A program made the position numbers and the translations under genes. The notes under the pieces are model-generated. The model was given only the letters and a program-made list of their open reading frames with translations. It ran no database searches and was not told the origin of the DNA. 56,354 bases of DNA, taken from Gammaproteobacteria bacterium. GTDB taxonomy: Bacteria; Pseudomonadota; Gammaproteobacteria; Steroidobacterales; Woeseiaceae. This document shows, piece after piece, positions 25,973-35,785 of this stretch. Within the stretch, counting starts at the first letter, position 1. Each line of letters begins with the position of its first letter. Where the stretch lies: contig JAUIDP010000013.1 of NCBI GenBank assembly GCA_030429005.1, positions 1 through 56,354 on the forward strand. Direction: 5' to 3'.

Positions 25973-26311
25973 ATGAGCGACGATCTCACGACACGGCATT
26001 GCGTTCCCTGCGAAGGCGGGGTGGAGCCGCTTACCGCGAATGAAGTGGAGGCTTTGCTGGCGAATCTGCATCCGGACTGGCGCGTCAACGACGCTGGCAC
26101 GGAGATCGCCCGGGAGTTCAGCTTTCCGGCCTACAGCCGCTCGCTCGGTTTCGCCAATGCTGTCGCCTGGATCGCTATTCGCGAAGGGCACCATCCCGAC
26201 CTCGAGCTGAGTTACAGCAAGTGCGTTGTTCGCTGGAGTACACATGCGATCGGCGGCCTGTCCGACAACGACTTCATCTGCGCTGCAAAAGTGGACCTGC
26301 TGACTGCGTGA
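25973..26311 (+). CDS. phhB: 4a-hydroxytetrahydrobiopterin dehydratase (PCD/DCoH)
   Basis: A 112-residue enzyme that dehydrates 4a-hydroxytetrahydropterin, the by-product of aromatic amino acid hydroxylases, so the cofactor can be recycled. The family pattern is clear: CVPCEGGVEPLT at the N-terminus, HPDWRVN, FANAVAWIAIREGHHPDLEL with the catalytic His pair, and WSTHAIGGLSDNDF at the end. The ATG at 25973 is chosen over an in-frame extension that would run back into the terminator. No phenylalanine hydroxylase gene lies nearby. Its stop overlaps the next start (GTGA). Confidence 0.95.
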   Translation: MSDDLTTRHCVPCEGGVEPLTANEVEALLANLHPDWRVNDAGTEIAREFSFPAYSRSLGFANAVAWIAIREGHHPDLELSYSKCVVRWSTHAIGGLSDNDFICAAKVDLLTA

Positions 26312-27282
26312 CGGCGCTGGCGGATATCGAGGCAGCGGCGCGGCGCCTGCAAGGCATCGCATTGCAGACGCCACTGGTGCAGAGCGCAGCGCTGGACGAG
26401 CGCCAGGGCGGGACGCTTCTCCTGAAGCCGGAATGCCTGCAGCGCACCGGCTCGTTCAAGATCCGCGGCGCCTATAATTGCCTGCGCCGTTTGCCGGCAG
26501 ACGTAGCCGCCCGCGGCGTTGTGGCCTGGTCGTCCGGCAATCACGCACAGGGTGTTGCGGCAGCCGGAAAACTGCTTGGTATCCGGACAACGATCGTCAT
26601 GCCTGAGGATGCGCCTGCCACCAAGCTGGGCAACACCCGGCGGCTGGGCGGTGAGGTCATCACCTATGACCGCTATACCGGAGACCGGGAAGCCATCGCC
26701 CGAGCCATCGCTGCCGAGCACGGCCGAGCCCTGGTGCCGTCATTCGACCATCCGGACATCATCGCCGGCCAGGGCACCGTTGGCCTCGAAATCGTACAGC
26801 AGGCGACGGCGCTGGGATTACAACCCGATCTGGCGGTCATTCCCTGCGGCGGTGGTGGCCTGACGTCAGGTGTTGCACTGGCGCTGCGTGCAAGCTGGCC
26901 GGACATCGAAATTATCGTCGCAGAGCCGGAAGGCTATGACGACACCCGCAGGTCATTGATGACCGGCAAGCGCGCCACTGTCGCGGCCGATACGCCGTCG
27001 ATCTGCGATGCGCTGCTGACGACCGCTCCGGGTGAGCTCACATTCGCAATCATGCGACAGCACGTTGCCGCCGGTGTCGTCGTCAGTGAGACGGATGTCA
27101 GGCGCGCAATGCGGCTGGCGTTTCGCGAGCTGAAGCTGGTGGTTGAGCCCGGCGGTGCGGCTGCACTGGCCGCGGTGGTCGCCGGTCACGTTGAAACGGC
27201 GGGCAGAACGACGGTTGTCGTGTTATCGGGCGGAAACGTCGATGCGGAACAGTTCGCGGCCGTTCAGCTCGAACCCGCCTGA
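26308..27282 (+). CDS. Threonine/serine dehydratase-like PLP enzyme
   Basis: A 324-residue fold-type II PLP enzyme without the C-terminal ACT domains of biosynthetic IlvA. It therefore resembles catabolic threonine dehydratase (TdcB), serine racemase or threo-hydroxyaspartate ammonia-lyase. The PLP lysine lies in QRTGSFKIRGAYN; SSGNHAQGVA binds the substrate carboxylate; CGGGGLTSG binds the PLP phosphate; VVLSGGNVD closes the site. The GTG at 26308 overlaps the phhB stop, so translation is coupled. Its last 19 bases overlap the end of the convergent ParA gene. It probably deaminates threonine or serine to a 2-oxo acid; exact substrate open. Confidence 0.9.
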   Translation: MTALADIEAAARRLQGIALQTPLVQSAALDERQGGTLLLKPECLQRTGSFKIRGAYNCLRRLPADVAARGVVAWSSGNHAQGVAAAGKLLGIRTTIVMPEDAPATKLGNTRRLGGEVITYDRYTGDREAIARAIAAEHGRALVPSFDHPDIIAGQGTVGLEIVQQATALGLQPDLAVIPCGGGGLTSGVALALRASWPDIEIIVAEPEGYDDTRRSLMTGKRATVAADTPSICDALLTTAPGELTFAIMRQHVAAGVVVSETDVRRAMRLAFRELKLVVEPGGAAALAAVVAGHVETAGRTTVVVLSGGNVDAEQFAAVQLEPA

Positions 27283-28034
27283 GACCGGCGCAGGAATGCA
27301 ACCTTGGAAAATGGCCGGCGCCGGATTCCGGTGACGTCGCTAGACTCACGCCGGCGTTCCGGCCAGTTGTCGAGCCAGCGCATGATTTTCTCCAGCTGGT
27401 CGAGATCCGGCCGCACCCGTGACGGTTGTAGCTCGACAATGCCAACGCCTTTTTCTGCTGCCTGCACGAAGTTCTGGCTGTCGCGCAGCACGGCAATGAT
27501 GGGTATGCCCAGCGAGTCGAGAAAACGCATCAGCTTGCCAAAACTCTTCGTGTTCTTGCGCGTGCGATTGGCAACGACGGCGAGTTTCCGGTCGCGGCGA
27601 TCGACTTTCGCGACCAGCAACAGGTCAGCGATACAGCGCGAAGCGGCGTGGATGTCCATATGTGACGGCAGGACCGGCACGAGGATACTGGTTGCGTCGC
27701 GAGTCACCTCGCGCAGGTCGTCATGGTTCAGGCCCGCGGGCGAGTCGATGACGAGGTTCTCGGTATCACTGGGCATACGCAGCTGCCAGCTACGCGTTGC
27801 CTGCATCGATTTCTTGAATGCGGCGATGCCATTGATCGTTGGCATCTCGCCCGGCCGACGCTCGAGCCAGGCCAGCGTGGAACCTTGTGGATCGTAGTCC
27901 ATGATGACAGGAGCGGTTGCGCGTTGTGCGTAGCAGGCAGCGAGATTGGTCGCAATTGTCGACTTGCCGCAACCGCCCTTGGGGTTGAGGACGACAACCT
28001 TGTTAAGGTTTTCACGTGTGGGCGTGATCAGCAT
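27264..28034 (-). CDS. Orphan ParA/MinD-type ATPase
   Basis: A 256-residue deviant-Walker ATPase. The P-loop VVLNPKGGCGKSTIATN has the signature lysine (KGGCGKST, about 19-26). Further motifs are MDYDPQGSTLAWLERR (switch I) and LVIDSPAGLNHDD (Walker B). Family members partition DNA or position protein complexes on the nucleoid (ParA, McdA, PpfA types). No parB, CpG/McdB-like partner or chemotaxis cluster lies next to it, so the cargo is unknown. It has a slightly extended basic C-terminus (RRRPFSKVAFLRRSQ) and is convergent with the dehydratase gene. Confidence 0.92.
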   Translation of the reverse strand: MLITPTRENLNKVVVLNPKGGCGKSTIATNLAACYAQRATAPVIMDYDPQGSTLAWLERRPGEMPTINGIAAFKKSMQATRSWQLRMPSDTENLVIDSPAGLNHDDLREVTRDATSILVPVLPSHMDIHAASRCIADLLLVAKVDRRDRKLAVVANRTRKNTKSFGKLMRFLDSLGIPIIAVLRDSQNFVQAAEKGVGIVELQPSRVRPDLDQLEKIMRWLDNWPERRRESSDVTGIRRRPFSKVAFLRRSQAGSS

Positions 28035-28135
28035 AGTCTTTATAAATGTCCTGCAAAAGGTCTCGTAAGCTGTTGCTCCAATTCACATAATATCAGCAGA
28101 TTTCTCGCAGTGCACGCAACACTTCGCCGTGTCCG

Positions 28136-29122
28136 TCAGAGTGCGTCGAATTCTGCCCAGGTGGTTTCGAGCGTGTCGTCCACGATCCCGTCACCGTCGA
28201 CATCCACGTCGATTTCTATGTTGACGTCGTCGAGCACGACGAGGCGTGCGCTGCTGTTCGCGCCGGTCACGAGAAACTCGCCGGCACCCGGATAGCCGGC
28301 ATCGAAGCCCTCGAACGGCACCGGGGTCGAGTAGCTGACGGTGCCGGACAACAGGGTGGTGTCGAGTGTGCCGGAACTGGTTCGCGTGTAGGGAGCAGGC
28401 TGCAGTCCGGTGTCCGACGTATGCACCGAGTTGAAGTTGCGCAGCGTCTGGGAAGCCAGGTCACTGTCAACGGTCAGCGTATTGCCCGATACCTCGGTAA
28501 CGACGACGGGGACGTCCAGCGTATTCAATCGGACCGTGACGTCGCCGTTGCTGACCAGCGTGTCTTCGTCTGTCGCGACCTGGAAATCGGTCAGCGATGC
28601 GAACATGGTCAGGTCATAACTCCCGCCGGCCAGGTCACCCGAGAACGCGTCGACCTCGTAATAAAGAACACCATCGATGACGGCGAAACCATCGCCACAA
28701 TTGACGTACGCCAGTTCAAACCAGTCGCCGGCCGTCAGTGTCGGTGTCAGCGGGTCCGTGATATCGCCGGACAAGGTCACCGTGCCGCTCGCAAGACAGC
28801 TTTCTGCTGTCGGCGGAATCGGTACGCTGGCGGTCGAGCCGGAGACTTTGTTCGCCGTGGTAAAGCTGCCATCTATCTTCCCCACGGGACCGCTCGAGAT
28901 CAGTCCGGTACCGCCTGAATAGTCGCCGGCCGCACCTGCAGCCTGTGCGGACTGGTAGCTGACGCGGGTGACCTGCATGGCGTTGGCGCTGGTGATTTCG
29001 GCACCGGCATTGCCGCCACCGCCACCGTTGTTGTTGCCCTTGTCCTCACTGAAGCCGTCGCCGCTGCTGCAGGCGGTTGTGAGGCTGAGCACACCCAGGA
29101 TAAGAAGCGAAAAGCGTTGCAT
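28136..29122 (-). CDS. Uncharacterised secreted lipoprotein
   Basis: A 328-residue protein with a lipoprotein signal peptide (LLILGVLSLTTACSSG, Cys about 18) and a Gly/Asn-rich spacer (KGNNNGGGGGN). The remaining sequence is beta-rich and Thr/Ser/Asp-rich (for example GTVTLSGDITDPLTP, AYVNCGDGFAVIDG), ending in VNIEIDVDVDGDGIVDDTLE, an Asp-rich segment that may bind calcium. Two cysteines (about 108 and 140) may form a disulphide bond. No family recognised. It is a single gene with gaps of about 100 bases on both sides. Confidence 0.8.
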   Translation of the reverse strand: MQRFSLLILGVLSLTTACSSGDGFSEDKGNNNGGGGGNAGAEITSANAMQVTRVSYQSAQAAGAAGDYSGGTGLISSGPVGKIDGSFTTANKVSGSTASVPIPPTAESCLASGTVTLSGDITDPLTPTLTAGDWFELAYVNCGDGFAVIDGVLYYEVDAFSGDLAGGSYDLTMFASLTDFQVATDEDTLVSNGDVTVRLNTLDVPVVVTEVSGNTLTVDSDLASQTLRNFNSVHTSDTGLQPAPYTRTSSGTLDTTLLSGTVSYSTPVPFEGFDAGYPGAGEFLVTGANSSARLVVLDDVNIEIDVDVDGDGIVDDTLETTWAEFDAL

Positions 29123-29235
29123 GACGGTACTCCGGACATAATCCTGCTGACAGTCCGAGTGTAGGCTTAACGGGTCAAACTACCGTGACTCCGCTCACAG
29201 AGTTGCATGTTGAAAAGTTGAGCGGCTCGGAAATA

Positions 29236-31095
29236 TCAGAACATTTCGCTGGGGCCAGGCGCCGTCTTGTCCGGTGTTTCGCGGCTCTTGATGAAGTCGC
29301 CGGTGATCATCCTGGCGTAGCTCAGCCCCGGGCCGACCATCGGGTAGACACCCGCGTCCGGGTCAATGATGACTTCGAGGAAGGCCGGCCCGTCAAATGC
29401 CATGAAGTCGGCGATCGTCGACTCCAGCTCGGATTTGTCGGCGAGCCGCCGGGCAAACCGGAAGCCATCGGCCTCGGCTGCCTTGATAAAGTCCTTGCTG
29501 TGCAACGACTTGTCGCTGCCCGACATGCGACTCTCGTAATACAGCTTCTGCCACTGCCTGACCATGCCATCGCCGAAGTTGTTCAGGACGACGACTTTGA
29601 TCGGCAGGTTGTAGGTTGTAGCGGTTTCCAGTTCACCGATGTTCATGCGAATGCTGGCGTCGCCGTCGATATCGATCACGGTGCGACCGGGCTGGGCGAA
29701 CTGTGCACCGATTGCTGCCGGAAGCCCGAAACCCATCGTGCCCATGCTGCCGGATGTCAGCCACAGGCGCGGTTCGCGGTAGTCGAAATACTGCGCCGCC
29801 CACATCTGGTGCTGACCAACCCCGGTGGTGATGATCGCCTCGCCACGTGTGTGCCGGTTGATCTCCTCGATGACCGCATACGGCTGGATCAGCTCCGATT
29901 CGCGATCGAAGTTCAATCGGTAGCGATCCTTGAGTTCGGCGATTTCCGCATGCCAGGCGGAGAAATCCTTGCCGAAGTTGATGCGCCTGCCGTAGGCAAG
30001 CAGGTCCTCGAGGTCGCGACTGAGAATGCCGACGTGGTGCCAGTCAACGCGCTTGACCTTGCCGACTTCCGCGATGTCCACGTCAAAATGAGCGATGTTC
30101 TGTGCGCTGGGCGCAAAGTTTTCGGGGTCGCCGGCAACGCGATCATCGAAGCGCGCGCCGACAGCGATCAGGAAGTCGCAGTCCTCGACGGCGTAGTTTG
30201 CGGAAGCAAGGCCGTGCATTCCCAGCATGTGCATGGCGAGCGGATGCGTCGTGTCGCTGGCGCCCAACGCCATCAGCGTCGTCGTGACCGGAATGCCGTA
30301 TTCCGCCGCGAAGCGCCGCATCGGCTTGGTGGCATTGCCATTGATGACGCCACCGCCGGCGTAGATCAACGGTCGTTCTGACCGGGCGAGCATTTCGTAA
30401 AAGCGTTTGGACTGGGCGTCAGTCAGCCGGTTGTTCGTTACCGCGCTTAGCCGGCGGTTGTAGCCCGGCAGCGGCAGGACACCGGCGCCCTTGAATTCAC
30501 CTTCCCAGTTTTGCACGTCCTTCGGGATATCGACAACGACCGGGCCCGGTCGGCCGCTGCGCGCAATTTCGAATGCGCTGCGTATTGTTTCCTCGAGCTT
30601 CGACGGATCAGTGACCAGCAGGATGTGCTTGGCGACCGCGCCCATGATTGCGGAGACCGGTGCTTCCTGGAACGCATCCGTCCCAATGGCAGCCTTCGGC
30701 ACCTGCCCGCAGATCACGACGATTGGCACCGAGTCCGCCATGCAATCACGCACTGGTGTAACGGTATTGGTTGCACCGGGGCCCGACGTCACCATCACAA
30801 CGCCGACCTTGCCGCTGGCCCGTGCATAACCGGCGGCCATGAATCCTGCGCCCTGTTCATTAGCCGGCACGATCAGCGGTATCGCTGCTTCTCCGTTGTC
30901 GCGCTTGTTCGAACGGTTGTAGCGAAAGACTGCGTCGTAGGTTGGCAGGATGGCGCCGCCGCTGTAACCGAAGATGGTATCGACACCTTCGTCGGCGAGT
31001 ACCTGCACAACGATATCCGCACCACTCATGCGCTCCCCACTGAGAGGATGCCGTACTGCGTTTTCCTGGTCCGTCTTTTTTCCCTGGGGATTCAC
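29236..31095 (-). CDS. ilvB: Acetolactate synthase, large (catalytic) subunit
   Basis: A 619-residue thiamine-diphosphate enzyme condensing pyruvate with pyruvate or 2-oxobutyrate, the first common step of Val/Leu/Ile synthesis. It shows DEGVDTIFGYSGGAILPTYD, the catalytic Glu in VPANEQGAGFMAAGYARA, the FAD/quinone-site sequence GTDAFQEAPVSAIM, and the ThDP metal motif DIDGDASIRMNIGELETA. The first start is GTG 31095, without a clear ribosome site. ATG 31029 (MSGADIVVQ) is an alternative. The regulatory subunit is not downstream but divergent, starting at 31252, which is an unusual arrangement. Confidence 0.95.
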   Translation of the reverse strand: MNPQGKKTDQENAVRHPLSGERMSGADIVVQVLADEGVDTIFGYSGGAILPTYDAVFRYNRSNKRDNGEAAIPLIVPANEQGAGFMAAGYARASGKVGVVMVTSGPGATNTVTPVRDCMADSVPIVVICGQVPKAAIGTDAFQEAPVSAIMGAVAKHILLVTDPSKLEETIRSAFEIARSGRPGPVVVDIPKDVQNWEGEFKGAGVLPLPGYNRRLSAVTNNRLTDAQSKRFYEMLARSERPLIYAGGGVINGNATKPMRRFAAEYGIPVTTTLMALGASDTTHPLAMHMLGMHGLASANYAVEDCDFLIAVGARFDDRVAGDPENFAPSAQNIAHFDVDIAEVGKVKRVDWHHVGILSRDLEDLLAYGRRINFGKDFSAWHAEIAELKDRYRLNFDRESELIQPYAVIEEINRHTRGEAIITTGVGQHQMWAAQYFDYREPRLWLTSGSMGTMGFGLPAAIGAQFAQPGRTVIDIDGDASIRMNIGELETATTYNLPIKVVVLNNFGDGMVRQWQKLYYESRMSGSDKSLHSKDFIKAAEADGFRFARRLADKSELESTIADFMAFDGPAFLEVIIDPDAGVYPMVGPGLSYARMITGDFIKSRETPDKTAPGPSEMF

Positions 31096-31251
31096 GCCGC
31101 TGCCGATCGTTTGCTAAGTATTCGTTTTGCGGCGAGTGTTTACTAATTTCCCCGGCATTGCAATACTCGCCCGGACTCGACAACAACCGGATTGATGCAG
31201 GAAATTTAGTTTCAGTTGCATGTATCAATTCCAGCAGGAAGATTGCCAAAA

Positions 31252-31773
31252 ATGCGACACGCGATATCCGTACTCTTGCAAAATGAAGTAGGTGCACTGA
31301 CCCGGCTGACCGGAATGTTTTCATCGCGCGGATACAACATCGACTCCCTCAATGTTGCACCGACGGACGATCCCAGCGTGTCGCGGGTCACGCTGGTGAC
31401 GACAGTATCGGATTCGGCCATCGCGCAACTGAACTCGCAGCTGGCCAAGCTGGTCGATGTCGTCAATATCCATGACATGACACTGGGCGAACATTTCGAA
31501 CGCGAACTGGTGATCGTCAAACTCAAGCTGCAGACCGGCGGATTGGCGAGAGCGTTGTTGCTGGCGAAGAAGTTCGGTGCACAGATCCTGGACGATGCAC
31601 AGGTCAGCTGCACTATCCAGTTGACCGGCAATGTTGACGAGATCGATCGCTTTGTCGACGCTGCCGCGGATATCGGCGAGCTGTCCGCCGTGGCACGCAG
31701 CGGCAGCGTCGCCGTGTCCAAGGGCGAGGTCACGCTGTCGTCGTTTGACGCGCACCATCACCTTTCCGCTTGA
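31252..31773 (+). CDS. ilvH: Acetolactate synthase, small (regulatory) subunit
   Basis: A 173-residue regulatory subunit that gives valine feedback control to the large subunit. The N-terminal ACT domain is plain: MRHAISVLLQNEVGALTRLTGMFSSRGYNIDSL, followed by the C-terminal ALS-ss domain (FERELVIVKLKLQ, DEIDRFVDAAADIGELSAVARSG). The ATG at 31252 is chosen over the in-frame upstream codon because AGGAAG lies at 31236-31241 and the family starts there. It heads a compact run with proB 4 bases downstream. Only 156 bases separate it from the divergent large-subunit gene, so both probably share a control region. Confidence 0.95.
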   Translation: MRHAISVLLQNEVGALTRLTGMFSSRGYNIDSLNVAPTDDPSVSRVTLVTTVSDSAIAQLNSQLAKLVDVVNIHDMTLGEHFERELVIVKLKLQTGGLARALLLAKKFGAQILDDAQVSCTIQLTGNVDEIDRFVDAAADIGELSAVARSGSVAVSKGEVTLSSFDAHHHLSA

Positions 31774-31777
31774 GCAA

Positions 31778-32905
31778 ATGCCCGGGTTCACGCTGGCAGA
31801 CAAGAAACGCCTGGTCGTCAAGGTTGGCTCGTCGCTGCTGACCGATGACGACGGCCAGGTGCATCGCCACTGGTTGCAAGGCCTGGCTGACGATATTGCC
31901 GAATTGCACGAGGCGGGTCACCAGGTGCTGGTCGTGTCCTCGGGTGCCATCGCGATCGGCAGCCGCGTGCTCGGCATCGACCGGCGACGGGCCGGTTTGG
32001 CCGAGTTGCAGGCTGCGGCTGCGGCGGGGCAGGCGCGCCTCGTGCACGCGTACCAGGAGGCGTTGTCCGGTCACGGGATCGTGACCGCACAGATTCTGCT
32101 GACACCCGACGATACCGAGGACCGGCGACGCTTCATGAATGCCCGGGCCACGCTCAATCATCTGATCCGGCGATCTGTCATTCCTGTCGTCAACGAAAAC
32201 GACACCGTGGCAACCGAGGAAATCCGCTACGGCGACAACGATCGCCTCGCAGCACGCATCAGCCAGCTGGTCATGGCCGATGCATTGATCCTGTTGTCGG
32301 ATGTCGACGGGCTCTATGACGCGGACCCGACCGGCAACGCGTCGGCCCGGCACATCGCAGAAGTGCCGACGATTTCCGACGACATCATCAGTTATGCCGG
32401 CGAAACCCGCTCGGCTGTCGGCACCGGCGGTATGGCGACCAAGGTACAGGCTGCCCGGATCGCGACACGTGCCGGCTGTTCTACCGTCATTACCAACGGT
32501 GCCATCGAGCGTCCGCTGGCGGCGCTCGGGGGTGGTAGCAGGCATACCGTCTTTGTTGCCGAAGGGACGCCAGCGGCGGCGCGCAAACAATGGCTGGCCG
32601 GCACGATGGGCGTTGTCGGCAAGCTGCACATCGATGCCGGTGCTGCGGCGGCGCTCCACAATGGCAAGAGCCTGCTCCCGGTCGGCGTGACCGAAGTTGG
32701 CGGAAGCTTTCAGCGCGGCGACGTTGTGGCCATCCTGGATCGCGCCGGCAGGGAACTGGGCCGCGGCCTGGCGGAATACTCGTCCACGGATGCGGCCGCC
32801 CTGGTAGGCGTTCACTCCGCGGAAATCGAGGCCAGGCTGGGTTACCGCGGGCGGCCGGTCATCGTGCACCGTGACGAACTGGTATTGTTTGGCCATGAAC
32901 GCTGA
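31778..32905 (+). CDS. proB: Glutamate 5-kinase
   Basis: A 375-residue enzyme phosphorylating glutamate to glutamyl 5-phosphate, the first step of proline synthesis. It has the amino-acid-kinase domain (VVKVGSSLLTDDDG, VSSGAIAIG, PVVNENDTVATEEIRYGDND, LLSDVDGLYDADP, GTGGMATKVQAARIA) and a C-terminal PUA domain (about 280-370). The ATG at 31778 is 4 bases after ilvH. It overlaps proA by 11 bases, so translation is coupled. The PUA domain suggests the normal proline-inhibited enzyme type. Confidence 0.96.
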   Translation: MPGFTLADKKRLVVKVGSSLLTDDDGQVHRHWLQGLADDIAELHEAGHQVLVVSSGAIAIGSRVLGIDRRRAGLAELQAAAAAGQARLVHAYQEALSGHGIVTAQILLTPDDTEDRRRFMNARATLNHLIRRSVIPVVNENDTVATEEIRYGDNDRLAARISQLVMADALILLSDVDGLYDADPTGNASARHIAEVPTISDDIISYAGETRSAVGTGGMATKVQAARIATRAGCSTVITNGAIERPLAALGGGSRHTVFVAEGTPAAARKQWLAGTMGVVGKLHIDAGAAAALHNGKSLLPVGVTEVGGSFQRGDVVAILDRAGRELGRGLAEYSSTDAAALVGVHSAEIEARLGYRGRPVIVHRDELVLFGHER

Positions 32906-34193
32906 AACCGACCTCGCCGTGAGCCCGGACCGTACAGACATTGCCGGCATGATGGACGCGCTTGGCGCCGCTGCCAAAGCGGCCGTGGCCGAGTTGGCAT
33001 TGAGCGATGCAACGAGTCGTGACCTGGCATTGCAGGCAGCGGCGACCGCAATCAGGAAACGTACGGACGACATCCTCCGGGCAAACGAACGCGACCTCGA
33101 TGCTGCACGGCAGCGCGAGCTGACGCCGGCTATGCTGGACAGGCTGGCACTCGATGCCGGCAGGATAGAGGCGATCGCCGCCGGACTCGATGCGATCGCA
33201 GCAATGCCCGATCCGCTGCGCCGTGTGATCGCCGAATGGGAGCGGCCGAACGGACTGAATATCCAGCGCGTCACGGTGCCGCTGGGGGTCATAGGCATCA
33301 TCTACGAGAGTCGCCCGAACGTTACGGCGGATGCGGCAGCCCTGTGTATCAAGTCGGGCAATGCGGCAATACTGCGCGGCGGCTCCGAGAGCGTGTACTC
33401 CAGTCGCGCACTGTTCGAATGCCTGCAGGCGGGTCTCGATGCCGCAGGCTTGCCGGCAGGAGCGATTGCGCTGGTGCCGACCACGGACCGCCGCGCTGTC
33501 GGTTACCTGCTGTCATCGATGACAGAGTGGCTGGATGTCGTGGTCCCGAGAGGCGGCAAGAGCCTGATCGAGCGCGTTGCGCGGGATGCGCGCGTACCGG
33601 TGATCGGGCACCTCGAGGGCCTTTGCCACGTTTACGTGCACAGTGCTGCCGATATCGAGATGGCGACGGCGATCGTACTGAACGCGAAAATGCGCCGCAC
33701 CGGCATTTGCGGTGCGGCCGAGACAATCCTTATCGATGCATCGATTGCGGCAACGGCGCTGCCTGCAATAGCGCGTGAGCTGGCTGCTGCCGGCTGCGAG
33801 ATACGCGGCGATGCGACAGTGCAGTCTGTCGTGCCGGACGCGCTGCACGCTTCGGAGTCCGACTGGACCACCGAGTACCTGGATGCGATCGTTGCCATCC
33901 GCGTCGTCGCAGACATCGAAGCGGCCATGGCACACATTGCTCGCTTTGGCTCCGGTCACACGGACGCGATTGTCACCGCCGATGCGGACGCAGCGGAACG
34001 ATTCTTTCGCGATGTCGACAGTGCCATTGTTCTGCACAATGCATCGACACAGTTTGCGGATGGCGGGGAGTTCGGAATGGGTGCCGAGATCGGCATCGCC
34101 ACGGGCCGGGTGCACGCGCGCGGTCCTGTCGGCGCAAACGAGCTGACCAGCTACAAGTATGTCGTGCGCGGTACCGGCCAGGTCAGGGAATGA
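32895..34193 (+). CDS. proA: Gamma-glutamyl phosphate reductase
   Basis: A 432-residue NADPH-dependent reductase making glutamate 5-semialdehyde, the second step of proline synthesis. The family sequences PLGVIGIIYESRPNVTADAA, LCIKSGNAAILRGGSE and MRRTGICGAAETILID (with the catalytic Cys) are present, as is the C-terminal GEFGMGAEIGIATGRVHARGP block. ATG 32895 lies within the end of proB. The stop overlaps the glpD start (ATGA at 34190). No third proline gene (proC) is nearby. Confidence 0.96.
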   Translation: MNAETDLAVSPDRTDIAGMMDALGAAAKAAVAELALSDATSRDLALQAAATAIRKRTDDILRANERDLDAARQRELTPAMLDRLALDAGRIEAIAAGLDAIAAMPDPLRRVIAEWERPNGLNIQRVTVPLGVIGIIYESRPNVTADAAALCIKSGNAAILRGGSESVYSSRALFECLQAGLDAAGLPAGAIALVPTTDRRAVGYLLSSMTEWLDVVVPRGGKSLIERVARDARVPVIGHLEGLCHVYVHSAADIEMATAIVLNAKMRRTGICGAAETILIDASIAATALPAIARELAAAGCEIRGDATVQSVVPDALHASESDWTTEYLDAIVAIRVVADIEAAMAHIARFGSGHTDAIVTADADAAERFFRDVDSAIVLHNASTQFADGGEFGMGAEIGIATGRVHARGPVGANELTSYKYVVRGTGQVRE

Positions 34194-35785
34194 TGTCTGG
34201 CGACTGCTACGATGTCGCAATTATCGGTGCAGGAATCAATGGCGCAGGCATTGCCCGGGATGCCGCATTGCGCGGTCTGTCCGTCATTGTTATCGAGCAG
34301 GACGATATCTGCAGCGGTACCTCGGCGGCGTCCAGTCGGCTGATTCACGGCGGTTTGCGCTACCTCGAGTACGGTGAGTTGCCGCTGGTCTTCGAGTCCC
34401 TGCGTGAGCGCATCATCCTGCGCCGTATCGCGCCGCACCTCGTACAGCCGTTGCGTATCACGATCCCCATGTACAAGGGTGCCCGGCGTGGCCGCTGGCT
34501 GATCCGCCTGGGCATGCTGGTCTACGACCTGCTGTCCGTCGGCAAGACGGTGCCCCGGCACGACATGCTGAACCGTGACCAGTTGTTGCAGCAGGAAGCC
34601 GGCGTTGCAGCGGACGGGCTGCTGGGTGCTGCACGCTATTACGACGCGCAGGTAGCGTTCGCCGAACGGCTCGTTATCGAGAACCTGCTGGCGGCGCAAG
34701 CGGCGGGCGCGGAAATTCGCACGCATACCAGGCTCAAGCGGATGACGATCGAAGCCGGGCGGGTTGAATCGCTCGCTTGCGCGGACAGCATTACTAATAA
34801 GGAGTATGAGGTCTGCGCCAGCGTGGTTGTGAACGCCGGCGGACCGTGGGTCGACGAGGTCCTGGAGACCGGCACGCGGGCCGCCGAGCGCCTGGTCGGT
34901 GGCACCAAGGGCAGCCACATCGTCGTTGGCGAGTTCACCGGTGCGCCGGCCGATGCCTTCTATGTCGAGGCGGCTGCGGACGGCCGGCCAATTTTTATCA
35001 TCCCCTGGAACGGCCTGTACCTGATTGGCACGACGGATATCCGTTTTGAAGGCGACCTTGCAAATGTTCGTGCCAGCCGGGATGAGATTGACTACCTGCT
35101 GCACGAGACCAACCGGGTCTTCCCGTCGGCCGGGCTGACGGTCGCCGACATTCACTATGCCTATGCCGGGGTCCGGCCACTGCCGCGGCGCGACAAGGGA
35201 CCCGAGTCCGCCATTACGCGCAGACATATTATTCGGGAGAATACGGCCATCGCGAACGGCTTGTTGTCGATCATTGGTGGCAAGCTGACGACCTACCGGA
35301 ATCTCGCGGAACAGGCCGTGGACCGCGTTGGCAAGCTGTTGCAGCGCCGGTTGCCGGCCTGCAGGACGCGCGACACGCTGTTGCCGGGCGCCTACCGCCT
35401 CGACGAAGCGCAGGCGCAACTGGCAGCAACCGGCATCCTGTCCGGCGCGGGAGTCCGGCGCATACTCGATATCTATGGTGGGTGCGCCGTCGACCTGCTC
35501 AGGTTTGCCGGCGAGTCGTCGGAGCGCCTGCGCTGCATTGATGATAGCCACACTGTGCTGGCCGGCGAGGTTGCTTTTGCCATGGACAGGGAAATGGCGC
35601 GAACACTGACTGATATCGTCCATCGCCGGATGATGCTGGGCCTCGCTTCGGACCAGGGCCGGCCGTTGTACGAGGAAATCGCCAGCCTGGCAGCAGCACA
35701 CAGTGGCTGGACATCTGCCGACAAGGCCACGCAGCTGTCGGCCCTGCTGGCATTCAGCGATTCGTTTACAGTGAGCGCGCAATGA
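34190..35785 (+). CDS. glpD: Aerobic glycerol-3-phosphate dehydrogenase
   Basis: A 531-residue FAD enzyme oxidising sn-glycerol 3-phosphate to dihydroxyacetone phosphate and passing electrons to quinone at the inner membrane. The dinucleotide fold is seen in [64 protein letters not shown] and [16 protein letters not shown] are family blocks. Two adjacent ATGs (34190 and 34193) are possible starts. It completes glycerol use together with GlpK at 9251-10735, although the two are not linked. It overlaps proA and the patatin gene by 4 bases each. Confidence 0.95.
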   Translation: MMSGDCYDVAIIGAGINGAGIARDAALRGLSVIVIEQDDICSGTSAASSRLIHGGLRYLEYGELPLVFESLRERIILRRIAPHLVQPLRITIPMYKGARRGRWLIRLGMLVYDLLSVGKTVPRHDMLNRDQLLQQEAGVAADGLLGAARYYDAQVAFAERLVIENLLAAQAAGAEIRTHTRLKRMTIEAGRVESLACADSITNKEYEVCASVVVNAGGPWVDEVLETGTRAAERLVGGTKGSHIVVGEFTGAPADAFYVEAAADGRPIFIIPWNGLYLIGTTDIRFEGDLANVRASRDEIDYLLHETNRVFPSAGLTVADIHYAYAGVRPLPRRDKGPESAITRRHIIRENTAIANGLLSIIGGKLTTYRNLAEQAVDRVGKLLQRRLPACRTRDTLLPGAYRLDEAQAQLAATGILSGAGVRRILDIYGGCAVDLLRFAGESSERLRCIDDSHTVLAGEVAFAMDREMARTLTDIVHRRMMLGLASDQGRPLYEEIASLAAAHSGWTSADKATQLSALLAFSDSFTVSAQ

